A DNA stretch of 64,000 bases from Stomorhina lunata (taxonomy: Eukaryota; Arthropoda; Insecta; Diptera; Rhiniidae). The notes below the pieces were generated by a model. It had not been told where the DNA came from. It did not search any database and worked only from the letters and a program-made list of their open reading frames with translations. How positions within the stretch are numbered: the stretch's first letter is position 1; every line of letters starts with the position of its first letter. Of the stretch, positions 25,776 to 37,975 are shown in pieces. The position numbers and the translations under genes are program-made. The stretch covers positions 115,431,781-115,495,780 of the forward strand of contig OW121743.1 in NCBI GenBank assembly GCA_933228675.1. The letters are read 5' to 3'.

Positions 25776-26920
25776 CCATAGACTATTTTTGATATAATTT
25801 TTACAAAGACATTTTTGATATAATTTTTCAAATTTTTTTTCCATAGAAAATTTTAGATTTAATTTTTTTTGGAAAAATTTTTGATTTAAAATTTTTCTAT
25901 AGAACATTTTTTATTTAAAAATTTTCCATAGAAAAATTCATTTAAAATTTTTTTATAGAAAACGTTTTATTTACATTTTTTTTCATAAAAAAAATTTTCT
26001 ATGAAAAATTTTGATCTAAATTTTAACTTTACAAAATTTTCGATATAAAAAATTTTGGTATAAAATAGATTTAAGACTTTTATTTAAAAATTTAAAAATA
26101 AAATTTAAACCTAAATTTTATAGGTTTAAAACATTTATTTTAAAAATTCTAGATTTAAACTTTTTGATATAAAATTTTCTACAGAAAATTTTCGGTATAA
26201 AATTTTTGTATAATAAATTTTCGGTATAAAATTTTCATTCAGAAAATTATCTATTTAACATTTTTTTGATGGAAAATTATTGAGAGAAAATTTCTTTATT
26301 AAAACTTTTCGATTTTAAATTTTGCTATAGAAAATTTTTGAATTTAAATAAGAGCTTTGACTTTAGCAAATTTTCGATATAAAATTCTTCTATTAAAAAC
26401 TTTTGATGATAATTTTTATATTAAAAATTTTAAAATAAAATCTTTCTATAGAAAATCTTTAAAATCTTAAAATTTTTGATACAAAATTGTTTAACAGAGA
26501 ATTAGTTTTATAAAAGTTTCGATTTAATTTTTTTTTATTTTCGATTTAAAATTTTTTTATACAAATTTTTCTATAGAAAATTTTCGATTTAAAATTTTTT
26601 ATGAAAATTTTCGATTTAAAATTTTTCTATAGAAAATTTTCGATTTAAAATTTTTCTATAGAAAATTTTCGATTTAAAATTTTTCTATAGAAAATTTTCG
26701 ATTTAAAATTTTTCTATAGAAAATTTTCGATTTAAAATTTTTCTATAGAAAATTTTCGATTTAAAATTTTTCTATACAAAATTTTCGATAAAAATTTTTC
26801 TATACAAAATTTTCGATTCAAAATATTTTTATAAATATTTTCGATTTAACATTTTTCTAATAAAAAATTTTCGATTTAAAATTTTTGAAGTATTTTTTTA
26901 TCGTTAAATATAAATTTCTT

Positions 26921-28190
26921 TAATTTAAAGTCAATCATGCCTAACAGCAGTTTTGCCTTTATCTAGAGTAAATAACTCATATAAATTTATTTAATTTTGA
27001 AACTATTTTATTGCCATTCTTTAATTGAGTTCAAAAAAGTAGACAAACAAAACTTTGTTAATTTTTTGCTTTACTTAGTTCTCGTTTTATTTTTCTTGCA
27101 TATTTTAGATTCTTTATCTTGGGCAAAAGTTTTTCTAAATTTGAGGTTTCACTGCCACTTGTCCAGGCTTTATTAAATTTTAGCCACAGGAAAAGTTTTC
27201 TGGGATAGTTACAGTTTTCTGTATATTATGTATGTAAAATAAATAGGAAATGGATGGATACAGTTACTCGGATATCAATGTTTGTATTTTAATAAAAAAA
27301 AAACAACACACGAGCAAAAGGACTCCTTTGTTAGTTGGAAAAAGAAACAAAAAAAAAAAAAATATATTCCAACAATGTTTAAAAACTTTTCGTGTACCAG
27401 GTGTACAAAGACAAAGAGAAACTATGTAAATATAACTAAACGCATACATTTGCACATACTTAGAGTAAAACTGCGTTAGAATTTCTAAAATCCCAATAGT
27501 ATAACCGGAAATGTTAACATATACACACACACAAACACACATTCACGTATTTACAACTATTTTAAGTTAAGAATAAGTAGAAAAATAATTTTATTCTCAA
27601 AGTATAAAGATGAAGTGGAAACTTAGAGCAGAAGAAGCAGAAGCTGCGCTGCACAGGGAAAAATAAGTTAAAGCAAGAACAGCAACACCAACACAAATGC
27701 TATCGCATTGTTGTTAATGTTAAGAATTTGTCAGGCGAAAAATGAAGAAAATATGCATATCGTACAACAATGTCTTGTAAAATGTTAAATATTTAAATAT
27801 GTATGAGTATGTATGAGTTCTTTCCAAGTACCTTCCATACTTTCCGGCATACAAGTGTTGCCATGATAATGTAAATGTATTTATATCAAAACTTAAACAT
27901 TTAGAGACTCTCACGCTTACACCTGGAGAGACCAAACGAATCGTTATGACATAAATACTTACTAACACACTTTCACATTTTACTAACATTTTCAAGAAAT
28001 TCAGTTCGTTTGCAAAAAAAGGTCTGTTGACACCAGAAGTAAATTCCCTGTTTACGATCATTGAAGGTCATTATAATTTTTTTTTTTTTTTAGTTTAGTA
28101 AGTTATTGCGGTATATGATTTCAGTTATGAGCATTTGGTAGGTTTTAAATAACTTTTAAATGTTAAAAGCTAATTTTTTACAATATCATT
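26921..28190. other. Unique AT-rich spacer
   Basis: There is a CA microsatellite at about 27523-27545 and a GAAGAAGCAGAAGC purine-rich patch near 27630. A 113-residue minus-strand ORF (27720-28061) is the longest here. It has no domain I recognise, and I do not call it a gene. Confidence 0.5.
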
Positions 28191-31165
28191 TTTGAAATTT
28201 GACTTCAAATTTTTTTCTATAGAAAATTTTTGATACACAATCTTTCATATAAAATTTTCTATTAAAATTTTTCATATAAAATTTTCGATATACAATTTTT
28301 TTGTAGAAAATTATCAATATAAAATTTTTCTATAAAAAATTTTTAATATAAAATTTTTAATTTAAAATTTTTCTATAGAAAATGTTTGATATACAATTTT
28401 TTATATAAAATTTTCGATATAAAATTTTTCATATACAATTTTCGATATAAAATATTTTTAATTTATAATTTTTCTAAGAAAATTTTCGATATAAAATTTT
28501 TCATATAAAATTTTCGATATAAAATTTTTCATATAAAATTTTCGACATAAAATTTTTGTATACAAAATTTTCAAGACAAAATTTTTCTATAAAAAATTTT
28601 TAATGTAAAATTTTTCTATAGAAAATTTTCGATATAAAATTTTTCTCTAGAAAATTTTCGATATAAAATTTTTTTATAAAAAATTTTCGATATAAAATTT
28701 TTTTATAAAAAATTTTCGATATAAAATTTTTGTATAGAAAATTTTCAATACAAAATTTTTCTATAAAAAATTTTCAATATAAAATTTTTCTATAAAAAAT
28801 TTTTAATATAAAATTTTTCTATAGAAAATTTTATATTAAAAATTTTTATAGAAAAATTTTATATTGAAAATTTTCGATATAACATTTTTGAATAGAAAAT
28901 TTTCAATACAAAATTTTTGTATAGAAAATTTGCAATACAAAATGATTCTATAAATAATTTTCAATATAAAATTTTTAATTTCAAATTTTTCTATAGAAAT
29001 TTGTAATTTCAAATTTTTCTATAGAAAATTTTCGATATAAAATTTGTCTGTAGAAGATTTTTAATGTAAAATTTTTCTATAAAAATTTTCGATATAAAAC
29101 TTTTTTATAGAAAATTATCGATATAAAATTTTTGAATAGAAAATTTTCAATACAAAATTTTTGTATAGAAAATTTTCAATACAAAATTTTTCTATAAAAA
29201 ATTTTCATTATAAAATTTTTCTATAAAAAATTTTTAATATAAAATTTTTCTATAGAAAATTTTGGATTTAAAATTTTTCTATAGAAAATTTTCGATATAA
29301 ATTTTTTCTATAGAAAGTTTTCGATATCAAATTTTTCTATAGAAAATTTTCGATATCAAATTTTTCTGTAGAAGATTTTTAATGTAAAATTTGTCTATAG
29401 AAAATTTTCGATATAAAACTTTTTTATGGAAAATTATCGATATAAAATTTTTGAATAGAAAATTTTCAATACAAAATTTTTGTATAGAAAATTTTCAATA
29501 CAAAATTTTTCTATAAAAAATTTTCATTATAAAATTTTTCTATAAAAAATTTTTAATATAAAATTTTTCTATAGAAAATTTTGAATTTAAATTTTTTCTA
29601 TAGAAAATTTTCGATATAAAATTTTTCTATAGAAAATTTTCGATATCAAATTTTTCTATAGAAAATTTTCGATATCAATTTTTTCTGTAGAAAATTTTCG
29701 ATATCAATTTTTTCTGTAGAAGATTTTTAATGTAAAATTTTTCTATAGAAAATTTTCGATATAAAACTTTTTTATAGAAAATTTTCGATATAAAATTTTT
29801 GAATAGAAAATTTTCAACACAAAATTTTTGTATAGAAAATTTTCAATACAAAATTTTTCTATAAAAAATTTTCATTATAAAATTTTTCTATAAAAAATTT
29901 TTCTATAGAAAATTTTGAATTTAAAATTTTTCTATAGAAAATTTTCGATATAAAATTTTTCTATAGAAAATTTTCGATATCAAATTTTTCTATAGAAAAT
30001 TTTCGATATCAAATTTTTCTGTAGAATATTTTTAATGTAAAATTTTTCTATCGAAAATTTTCGATATAAAACTTTTTTATAGAAAATTTTCGATATAAAA
30101 TTTTTGAATAGAAAATTTTCAATACAAAATTTTTCTATAAAAAATTTTCATTATAAAATTTTTCTATAAAAAATGTTTAATATAAAATTTTTCTATAGAA
30201 AATTTTGAATTTAAAATTTTTCAATAGAAAATTTTCGATATAAAATTTTTCTATAGAAAATTTTCGATATAAAATTTTTCTATAGAAAATTTTCGATATC
30301 AAATTTTTCTATAGAAAATTTTCGATATCAAATTTTTCTATAGAAAATTTTTAATGTAAAATTTTTCTATAGAAAATTTTTTATATAAAATTTTTCTATA
30401 GAAAATTTTCGATATAAAATTTTTGTATAAAAAATTTTCAATACACAATTTTTCTATAAAAAATTTTCGATATAAAATTTATCTACAGAAAATTTTCGAT
30501 ATAAAATTTTTTTATAGAAAATTTTCGATTTAAAATTTTTTTATAGAAAATTTTCGATATAAAATTTTTGAATAGAAAATTTTCAATACAAAAATTTTTC
30601 TATAAAAAATTTTCGCTATAAAATTTTTCTATAAAAATTTTCGATATAAAATTTTTCTATAGAAAATTTTGATTTTAAATTTTTCTATAATAATATAAAA
30701 TTTTTCTTTACAAAATTTTCAATATAAAATTTTCAACATAAAATTTTTCTATAGAAAATTTTCTATAAAAAATTTTCAATAAAAATTTTCTATAGAAAAT
30801 TTTCAATATAAAATTTTTCTATAGAAAATATTTAGTATACAATTTTTCTATAGAATATTAATAATATAAAATTTTTCCATACAATGTTTTCGATATAAAG
30901 TTTTTGTATAGAAAATTTTTCTCTATAAAATTTTCGATATAAAATTTTCTGTAGAAAATTTTCTATAGAAAATGTTCAAAATAAAATTTTTCTAAAGAAA
31001 ATTTTAGATATAAAATTTTTCGTAAGAAAATTTTCGATATAGAATTTTTCCTATCAAATTATCGACATAAAATTTTTTTTTAAAAAAATTTTTGATTTAA
31101 AGTTTTTCTATAGAAAATTTTTGATATGCAATTTTTTGTATAGAGAATTTTCGGTATTATTTTAA
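28191..31165. repeat. Palindromic-core satellite, array 7
   Basis: The unit is 29 bp with linker CGATATAA, the same family as array 6. A clear higher-order repeat is present between about 29090 and 30380. Both edges are decayed. Confidence 0.95.
29090..30380. repeat. Higher-order repeat in array 7
   Basis: The block starting CGATATAAAACTTTTTTAT recurs at 29090, 29409, 29757 and 30062, giving periods of 319, 348 and 305 bp. Each copy continues in the same order: a GAATAGAAAATTTTC unit, CAATACAAAATTTTTGTATA, a CATTATAAAATTTTTC unit and a GAATTTAAA unit. Length differences reflect gain or loss of about one 29-bp unit. Confidence 0.85.
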
Positions 31166-32480
31166 AGATTCATTAAAAACTATTAAAAAATTTTTTTAAA
31201 CTTTGCCAGTCGTGCGTGTGTTTGTTTAAAGATTTCATGTCTTAAAATAAAAAAACTGTAACTTTTATTTTAATATTTATACATATTTTGCTTAATTGCC
31301 AACTCTGTTACCACAAACACCACAGGATATGGGCAACATGCTGACAAGGCTTAAGAAATTTAGAGAAATGAAACGAAATATATTGAGGAAATTGAGATAT
31401 AAGTTTAATACTTTTCAATTTATAACTCGGGGTTCTTTAAACAACTCACTCCTTCAATTTAAGAATCTAAGACATCTTCACATGTCTTCTAACCTAAAAA
31501 AATACTACACTATATAATGCAGCAACAAGAACATTACTTTTTCTACAAGTAATACGAAGCGGATATAAGTAATGCCTCATCCCTGATGTTTATCAAAGCC
31601 AAAAGCTGAAGAAGAACAGATTTTATTTTCTGAATCATATAAATACAATCTTGCTTGCAAACACGCATACACACACATACACGCATACAATATTGTGGTT
31701 CAGTGCATTAAGCGTAAATAACATACACATACATATGTACGTATGTTTGTTTGTATGAGGTTGTAAAAGTGAATTTTTGTTGCTGGCTGATGGTTGTGAG
31801 ATTTTTATACATTTTTTTTAAATACAACCCAGAAATAAATAAATGGAAATACTGTTGTAGTGTTAGTGGTTATAAATATGTTATAAAATATAGGAGGAAT
31901 GGGAGATACCATAAACCAAATAAAAAAACAAAAGAAATCGCTGAATATTTTTTAAAAAAAGTAAAGGAAACACTCTAAAAATTTTCTTAAACAAATAGCA
32001 CATAACAAAAAGTTTAAACTAAAATAAATATTCTACGAAATATGTATTCTAAAACAAAATATTCAATCAAATTTCAAAGAATTTTTAAAGATTTTTGATA
32101 CAGATTACAAATATTTTTAAATTTATCTGAGTGTAAATTCTCATTTATAACTTGTATCGTTATGCCGTATTTGTAACAAGTCGGTTAAGTCGACTAACAA
32201 AGTGTGGAAAATGCTGCCGCAGTAAAATGAAATACTCGGGTTGCAATTGAGAAAAGCAGCTCATTTTTTACTAATTATAAAGTTCTTTCTATAATCTTTT
32301 TTTATCCGCTGACTGAAAAAGCATTACTTTGCACTTGGTTTGCGAGAAAATTTAAAAATTTAACTTAAATTAAGTTGTATCGATTTAAGCTGGATACTAA
32401 TAGTTTAAGTAGTTTTTAAATGTTGAGGAAAATTGTATGTCTGTATACGTAATATATAAAAGTTTAAGTAAGTATACGCA
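31166..32480. other. Unique AT-rich spacer
   Basis: ORFs at 31296-31517 (73 residues) and 31751-31978 (75 residues, lysine/tyrosine-rich C-terminal half) are plus-strand but not recognisable. Microsatellites ACACACATACAC lie near 31670-31685. No supported gene. Confidence 0.5.
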
Positions 32481-32740
32481 GTAGGTTTATAGAAAAAAAA
32501 TTTTATATAAAAAATTTTATATAAAAAATTCTTATAAAATGTTTGAATAGAAAATTGTTGATTAGGATTCTTTAATAGAATATTTTTGACACAAAATTTA
32601 TAGAAAATAATCGGTTTAAAACCTTTGATATAAATTTTTTTTTAGAGAAAAATTTCGAAAAAAAAAAATTTTCATATAAAATTCTTCTAAAGAACATTTT
32701 TGATATAAAATTTTTATATAAAAAATTTTTTTATAGAAAA

Positions 32741-32968
32741 TTGTTAACATAAAATTTTACTATAGAAAATTTTCGACATAAAATTTAACTATAAAAAATT
32801 TGTAATATAAAATTTTTCAAAATTTTTTTTTTTATAAAATTATTCTATAGAAAATTGTTAACATAAAATTTTACTATAGAAAATTTTCGACATAAAATTT
32901 AACAATAAAAAATTTGTAATATAAAATTTTTCAAAATTTTTTTTTATAAAATTATTCTATAGAAAATT
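32741..32968. repeat. 114-bp tandem duplication in array 8
   Basis: TTGTTAACATAAAATTTTAC followed by CGACATAAAATTTAAC and TTTGTAATATAAAATTTTTC occurs at 32741 and again at 32855, ending in a poly-T run each time. The copies differ at only a few positions. Confidence 0.85.
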
Positions 32969-35453
32969 TTCTATAAAAAAAGTTTTCTATAGAAATATTC
33001 GACATAAAACTTTTGATATAGAGTTTTTCTATAGAAAATTTCCAAAACAAAATTTTTCTATACTAAATTTTCAATACAAAATTTTTTTATAGAAAATTTT
33101 CGATATAAAATTTTTCTATAGAAAATTTTCGATATAAAATTTTTCTAAAGAAAATTTTCGATACAAAATTTTTCTATAGAAAATTTTTGATATAAAATTT
33201 TTCTAAAGAAAATTTTCGATATAAAATTTTTCTATAGAAAATTTTTGATATAAAATTTTTCTATAGAAAATTTTTGATATAAAATTTTTCTAAAGAAAAT
33301 TTTCTATACAAATTTTCGATATAAAATTTTGCTATAGAAAATTTTCGATGCAAAATTTTTCTGTAGAGAATTTTTGATATAAAAAATTTCTGTAGAAAAT
33401 TTTCGATATAAAAATTTTCTGTAGAAAATTTTCGATATAAAAATTTTCTGTAGAAAATTTTCGATATAAAAATTTTCTGTAGAAAATTTTCGATATAAAA
33501 ATTTTCTGTAGAAAATTTTTGATATAAAAATTTTCTGTAGAAAAATTTTGATACAAAATTTACAATAAAATTTGTCTATAGAAAATTTTTGATATAAAAT
33601 TTTTCTGTAGAAAATTTTTATAGAAAATTTTTCTGTAGAAAATTTTCGATATAAAAATTTTCTGTAGAAAATTTTCCATATAAAAATTTTCTGTAGAAAA
33701 TTTTCGATATAAAAATTTTCTGTAGAAAATTTTCGATATAAAAATGTTGATATAAAATTTTCTATAAAATTTGTCTATAGAAAATTTTCTATATTTAATT
33801 TTTGTATAGAAAATTTTCAATATTCAGCTTTTCTATAGAAAAATTTTAATATTTGTTTCTATAGAAAATTTTTAATATTTTTGAATATAAGTTTTTCTAT
33901 ACAAAATATATAAAGTTTTCTATACAAAATATATAAAGTTTTTCTATACAAAGTTTCCAATATAAAATTTTTCTATAGAAAAATTTCAATATAAAATTAT
34001 TCTATAGAAAATACAATTTTTCTATATAAAATTTTCGATAGAAAACTTTCGATATGAAATTTTTCTAAAAAAAATTTATAATATAAAATTTTTCTATAGA
34101 AAATTTTCGATATAAAATTTTTCAATTTATAAATTTTCTATAGAAATATTCAATATAAAATTTTCTTATAGAATATTTTCAATTCAAAAATTTTTCTATA
34201 GAAAATTTTCAATTCAAAAATTTTTCTCTAGAAAATTTTCAAAGGAAAGTTTTTCTTTAAAAAATGTTTAATATAAAATTTTTTTATAGAAAATTTTCAA
34301 TATGAAATTTTTCTATAGAAAATTTTCGATATAAAATTTTTCTATAGAAAATTTTTAATATAAAACTTTTTATGGAAAATTTTTAATATTATTTAATGCA
34401 AAATTTTTCTATAGAAAATTTAAGTATAATTTTTACTATAGAAAACATTCAAAATAAAATTTTCGTTACAAAATTTTAGATATAAAATTTTTCTATACAA
34501 AATTTTTAATATGAACTTTTGCTATAGAAAATTTTCGATATAAAATTTTCTATAAAAAATTTTCAATATAAAATTTTTCTATAGAATATTTTCAATTTAA
34601 AAATTTTTCTATCGAAAGTTTTCAATTCAAAAATTTTTCTTTAGAAAATATTCAATAGAAAATTTTTGATATGATTTTTTTTTATTTCAAATTTTCAGTA
34701 TAAACTTTTTCTATAGAAAATTTTCGATAAAAAATTTTTTAATATAAATTTTTTTTCCAAAATTTTCAATTCAAAAATTTTACTTTAGAAATTTTTCAAT
34801 ACAAAATTTTTCTTTAGAAAATTTTTAATATAAAATTTTTATATAGAAAATTTTCAATATGAAATTTTTTATAGAAAATTCTCAACATAAAATTTTTGTA
34901 TAGAAAATTTTCGATAAAAAATTTTTCTTCAAAAAGAAATTGAAAATTTTTAATAAAAAAATTTTTTATATAAAATTTTTAATATAAAATTTTTCTATAA
35001 AAATTTTTCTATAGAAAATTTTTAATATAAATTTTACTGTAGAAAACTTTCAATATAAAATTTTTCTGTACAAAATTTTAAATATAAAATTTTAAACATA
35101 AAATATTTCTATAGAAAATTTTCGATATAAAATTATTTTATAGAAAATTTTTCTATAGAAACTTTTCAATATAAAATTTTTAAAATAAAATTTTCTATAG
35201 AAAATTTTTAATTTTAAATTTAATAAAAAATTTTCAATATAAAATTTTTCTATAGAAAATTTTTGATATCAAAATCTTTCTATAGAAAATTTTCGATATA
35301 AAATTATTCTATAGAAAAATTTTTATTTTCAAATTTTTCTACAGAAAATTGTTGGTATATAATTTTTCTATAAAAATTTTCAATATAAGTTTTTTCTATA
35401 GAAAATTTTTAATATAAGATTTTTTTATAGAAAATTTCGATACAAATGTTTAA

Positions 35454-35959
35454 AGTATGAAACACAATTGGAACGAACGACCAATTTTTCGGAACGAATA
35501 TTCGTCGTTAGAAATAGAACATATGAGTTTATATGAAAGTGCTCACAATAGATGCGTACGACGAAATTCGTTGTGCGTATCGAATAGTGCGATAGGTTTA
35601 TTTCTATTTCATACGCAGACGAACGACGATTAAACTGGTTTAGAAATTATATGTGTTTTTGTAAAATATGGTCACCTTATAAATTGTAAACAAAAAAAAT
35701 TATTTCAAATAAAATTAATTAAATATTTTCTTTTTGTGAAAAAATTAAAGAATAAAGTAAAAAAAATTGCAAATGTCGTGAGTGCGCGATATGTACGAAA
35801 GTGTGTGTAATTTGTGCTAATGAAAAATAAACAAAAATGGCGTCAGCAACGTTTATTCGTCCCAAATGTATTCAATGGACGAATATACAAGACGAATTTT
35901 TAAAATCGAATTCGTCGTGCTGGACGAAATTAGTCATTCGTCCCAATTGTGTTTCTACC
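35454..35959. mobile_element. 506-bp MITE with TTAA target-site duplication
   Basis: This is non-satellite sequence cleanly inserted in array 8. The left end (AGTATGAAACACAATTGG, then ACGAACGACCAATTT) and the reverse complement of the right end (GGTAGAAACACAATTGGG, then ACGAATGACTAATTT) form terminal inverted repeats of about 35 bp with one gap and a few mismatches. TTAA flanks both sides (35450-35453 and 35960-35963). A TTAA duplication is typical of piggyBac-type elements. A TA duplication, as made by mariner-type transposases, fits equally if the repeat starts two bases earlier. No transposase ORF is present, so it is non-autonomous. The interior carries several ACGAAT/ATTCGT words. Confidence 0.85.
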
Positions 35960-36470
35960 TTAATATAGAAATTTGTCAATACAAATTTTTCTATAAAAAA
36001 TTTTCAATACAAAATTTTTCCAATTTAAAATTTTTGTGAAAAAAATTTTCATATTTAAAATTTTTGTGAAAAAAATTTTCAATTTAAAATTTTTGTGAAA
36101 AAAATTTTCAATATAAAATTTTTGTTTTCAATATCAATTTTTTAAATAGAAAAATTTTCAATAAAACTTGTTTCTATAGAAAATTTTCAATATAAAATTT
36201 TTCTATAGAAAATTTAAAATATTAATTTTTTTTATAGAAAATTTTCAATATAAAATTTTTCTACAGAAAATTTAAAATATAAAATTTTTTTTATAGAAAA
36301 TTTTCAATATAAAATTTTCCATACCAAATTTTCGATATAAAATTTTTCTTTAGAATTTTACTTTTTTGATAGAAAATTTTTCTATAGAACATTTTGGGTG
36401 TAAAATTTTTCTATAGAAAATTATGTGATACAATTTTTCTAAAAAAAATTTTGTGCTGTTACAAAAAACT

Positions 36471-37975
36471 TAAATTTTTTACCTAAAAACTCTTAAAACA
36501 AGAAATGTAGCGTGACATCTCAGCTTCTAAACATGTCAAGTGGTTGCTTATCAAATGGTTACCTATACGCGACTACTAATACCATCCATTGTTGAAAATG
36601 GGCAAATACTTCTTAAATTATCCAATATATCTTAATCCAACATAAATTTAACAAATTATTTCTTTTTTTACATCCTCTTTCATATTTCTCTAAATGGTTA
36701 TCGTTTTGTGTTTTTCCAGCAATTTTCCTTAATCATACTTAAGATAAGCCCAGTAATTAAACAATTCATTTCTATAATATTTTATGTCTTTTCAATTGTG
36801 TCGAATAACTTCAAGGAATTTACGAGCTCATTCACTTGCTAAATTTATTTATTACGACAATGAACCACAACCAGTTTTACTTAAGCTGCCAATTCAAAAC
36901 AATTTCACACCCACTTTAGGGGAAAAAACGAATCAAATACAGCAAAAAGGATATAAATAAATATTTTAAAAATGTCCTTCGAGAACATCACTATCATCAC
37001 ATTTAATTGAATGAGACCAACACAACCAACAAAAGTATTCAATGCAATTTTCAATACAAAAACTAAATCCTTCCGGCATGAGTTGTATTAATGTTTGGTC
37101 TTATAGTAAATTTGTAATATCTTTTTTGCTGCTTCTACTCGAATATCTATATTTTTTTCTATGGAACAAATTATTTATTAGTAAATTACTTGTACCTGTT
37201 AGTGACCAATGGGATGTATGATTGGAATTATAAGTTTATGGTTTTATACTAAGTCTTTTTGTTATGACATGAAACTTGTGTTTGATGTTCTTTTACTGTG
37301 TTTTTTTTTTTTTTTTGGTTTGGTGTGAGTTTTTGTGTTTGTAAGGATTCCTCTCTAAGGGTGTATTGTATTTTAAGGATTTGTATTTTACTTATATGTT
37401 TTGTTTTGCAAACGAATAAACAATGTAATAAAATTTATTGAATATGAAAAGCAATTTCTGATGATAATAGTATTTACTTATTTATTCGTCCATATCAATT
37501 GATGTATCAATTCAATAAAAATAACAACAAAATCATGCACAAACAGGAGCAGAAGCAGGAACAAGCAAAACTATCCATAACAAGTTTTTGCGATAGAGTT
37601 TTGGCCAAAGCAAACCCAAAAATATATGATATAAATATAAGAAAATACAAGTATTTGTTATGGCGCACAGTGGGGAGGCTAGTTTGCTAAGTTTACTATT
37701 TTAACTTTTAAAACCTTTTGCACACACTTCAATGCTTTTGCATGTAAAAAGATAATTGATATCAAATTATGATAAAACTTCTAAAACCTTGAAAGAATAA
37801 ACTATTATTTTTGGTCGCGGAATTTTCTAACGTCGCGCACAGTGGGGCACCTATATCTATAGTTATGAACAACAAATCAACAGAAATCTTTTGAATCTAT
37901 AAGACAAATTTTGATTTTTTCGAATTACAAAAGATATTTTCTGTCAAACTTAGATTTAAATTAAAAAATCAAAAT
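36471..37975. other. Unique AT-rich spacer with GCGCACAGTGGGG motifs
   Basis: No recognised gene. The GCGCACAGTGGGG motif occurs at 37663-37675 and 37835-37851, the latter extended as GCGCACAGTGGGGCACC. A 63-residue plus-strand ORF (37499-37690) with a glutamine/lysine stretch overlaps the first motif and is not convincing. Confidence 0.55.

Larger units (their letters stand above)
22631..26920. repeat. Palindromic-core satellite, array 6
   Basis: The unit is about 29 bp with linker CGATATAA. Most of the array is decayed. A homogeneous block with linker CGATTTAA and core CTATAG lies at about 26610-26770. The array contains two hairpin elements (22841-22914 and 25651-25775). Minus-strand ORFs (24504-24902, 24680-24865, 25129-25365) are repeat-encoded. 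Confidence 0.93.
32481..36470. repeat. Palindromic-core satellite, array 8
   Basis: The main unit is 29 bp with linker CGATATAA, shifting to CAATATAA toward the right. It is interrupted by a MITE at 35454-35959. It contains a homogenised block with CTGTAG in place of CTATAG (33357-33545, and again about 33610-33740) and a 114-bp tandem duplication (start words at 32741 and 32855). Confidence 0.94.

Noticed and set aside
27720..28061. 113-residue minus-strand ORF in a spacer
   Set aside because: No recognisable domain, no supporting signals, and length compatible with chance in a spacer of this composition.
31751..31978. 75-residue plus-strand ORF with a Lys/Tyr-rich end
   Set aside because: No family recognised, and it begins in microsatellite-like sequence.
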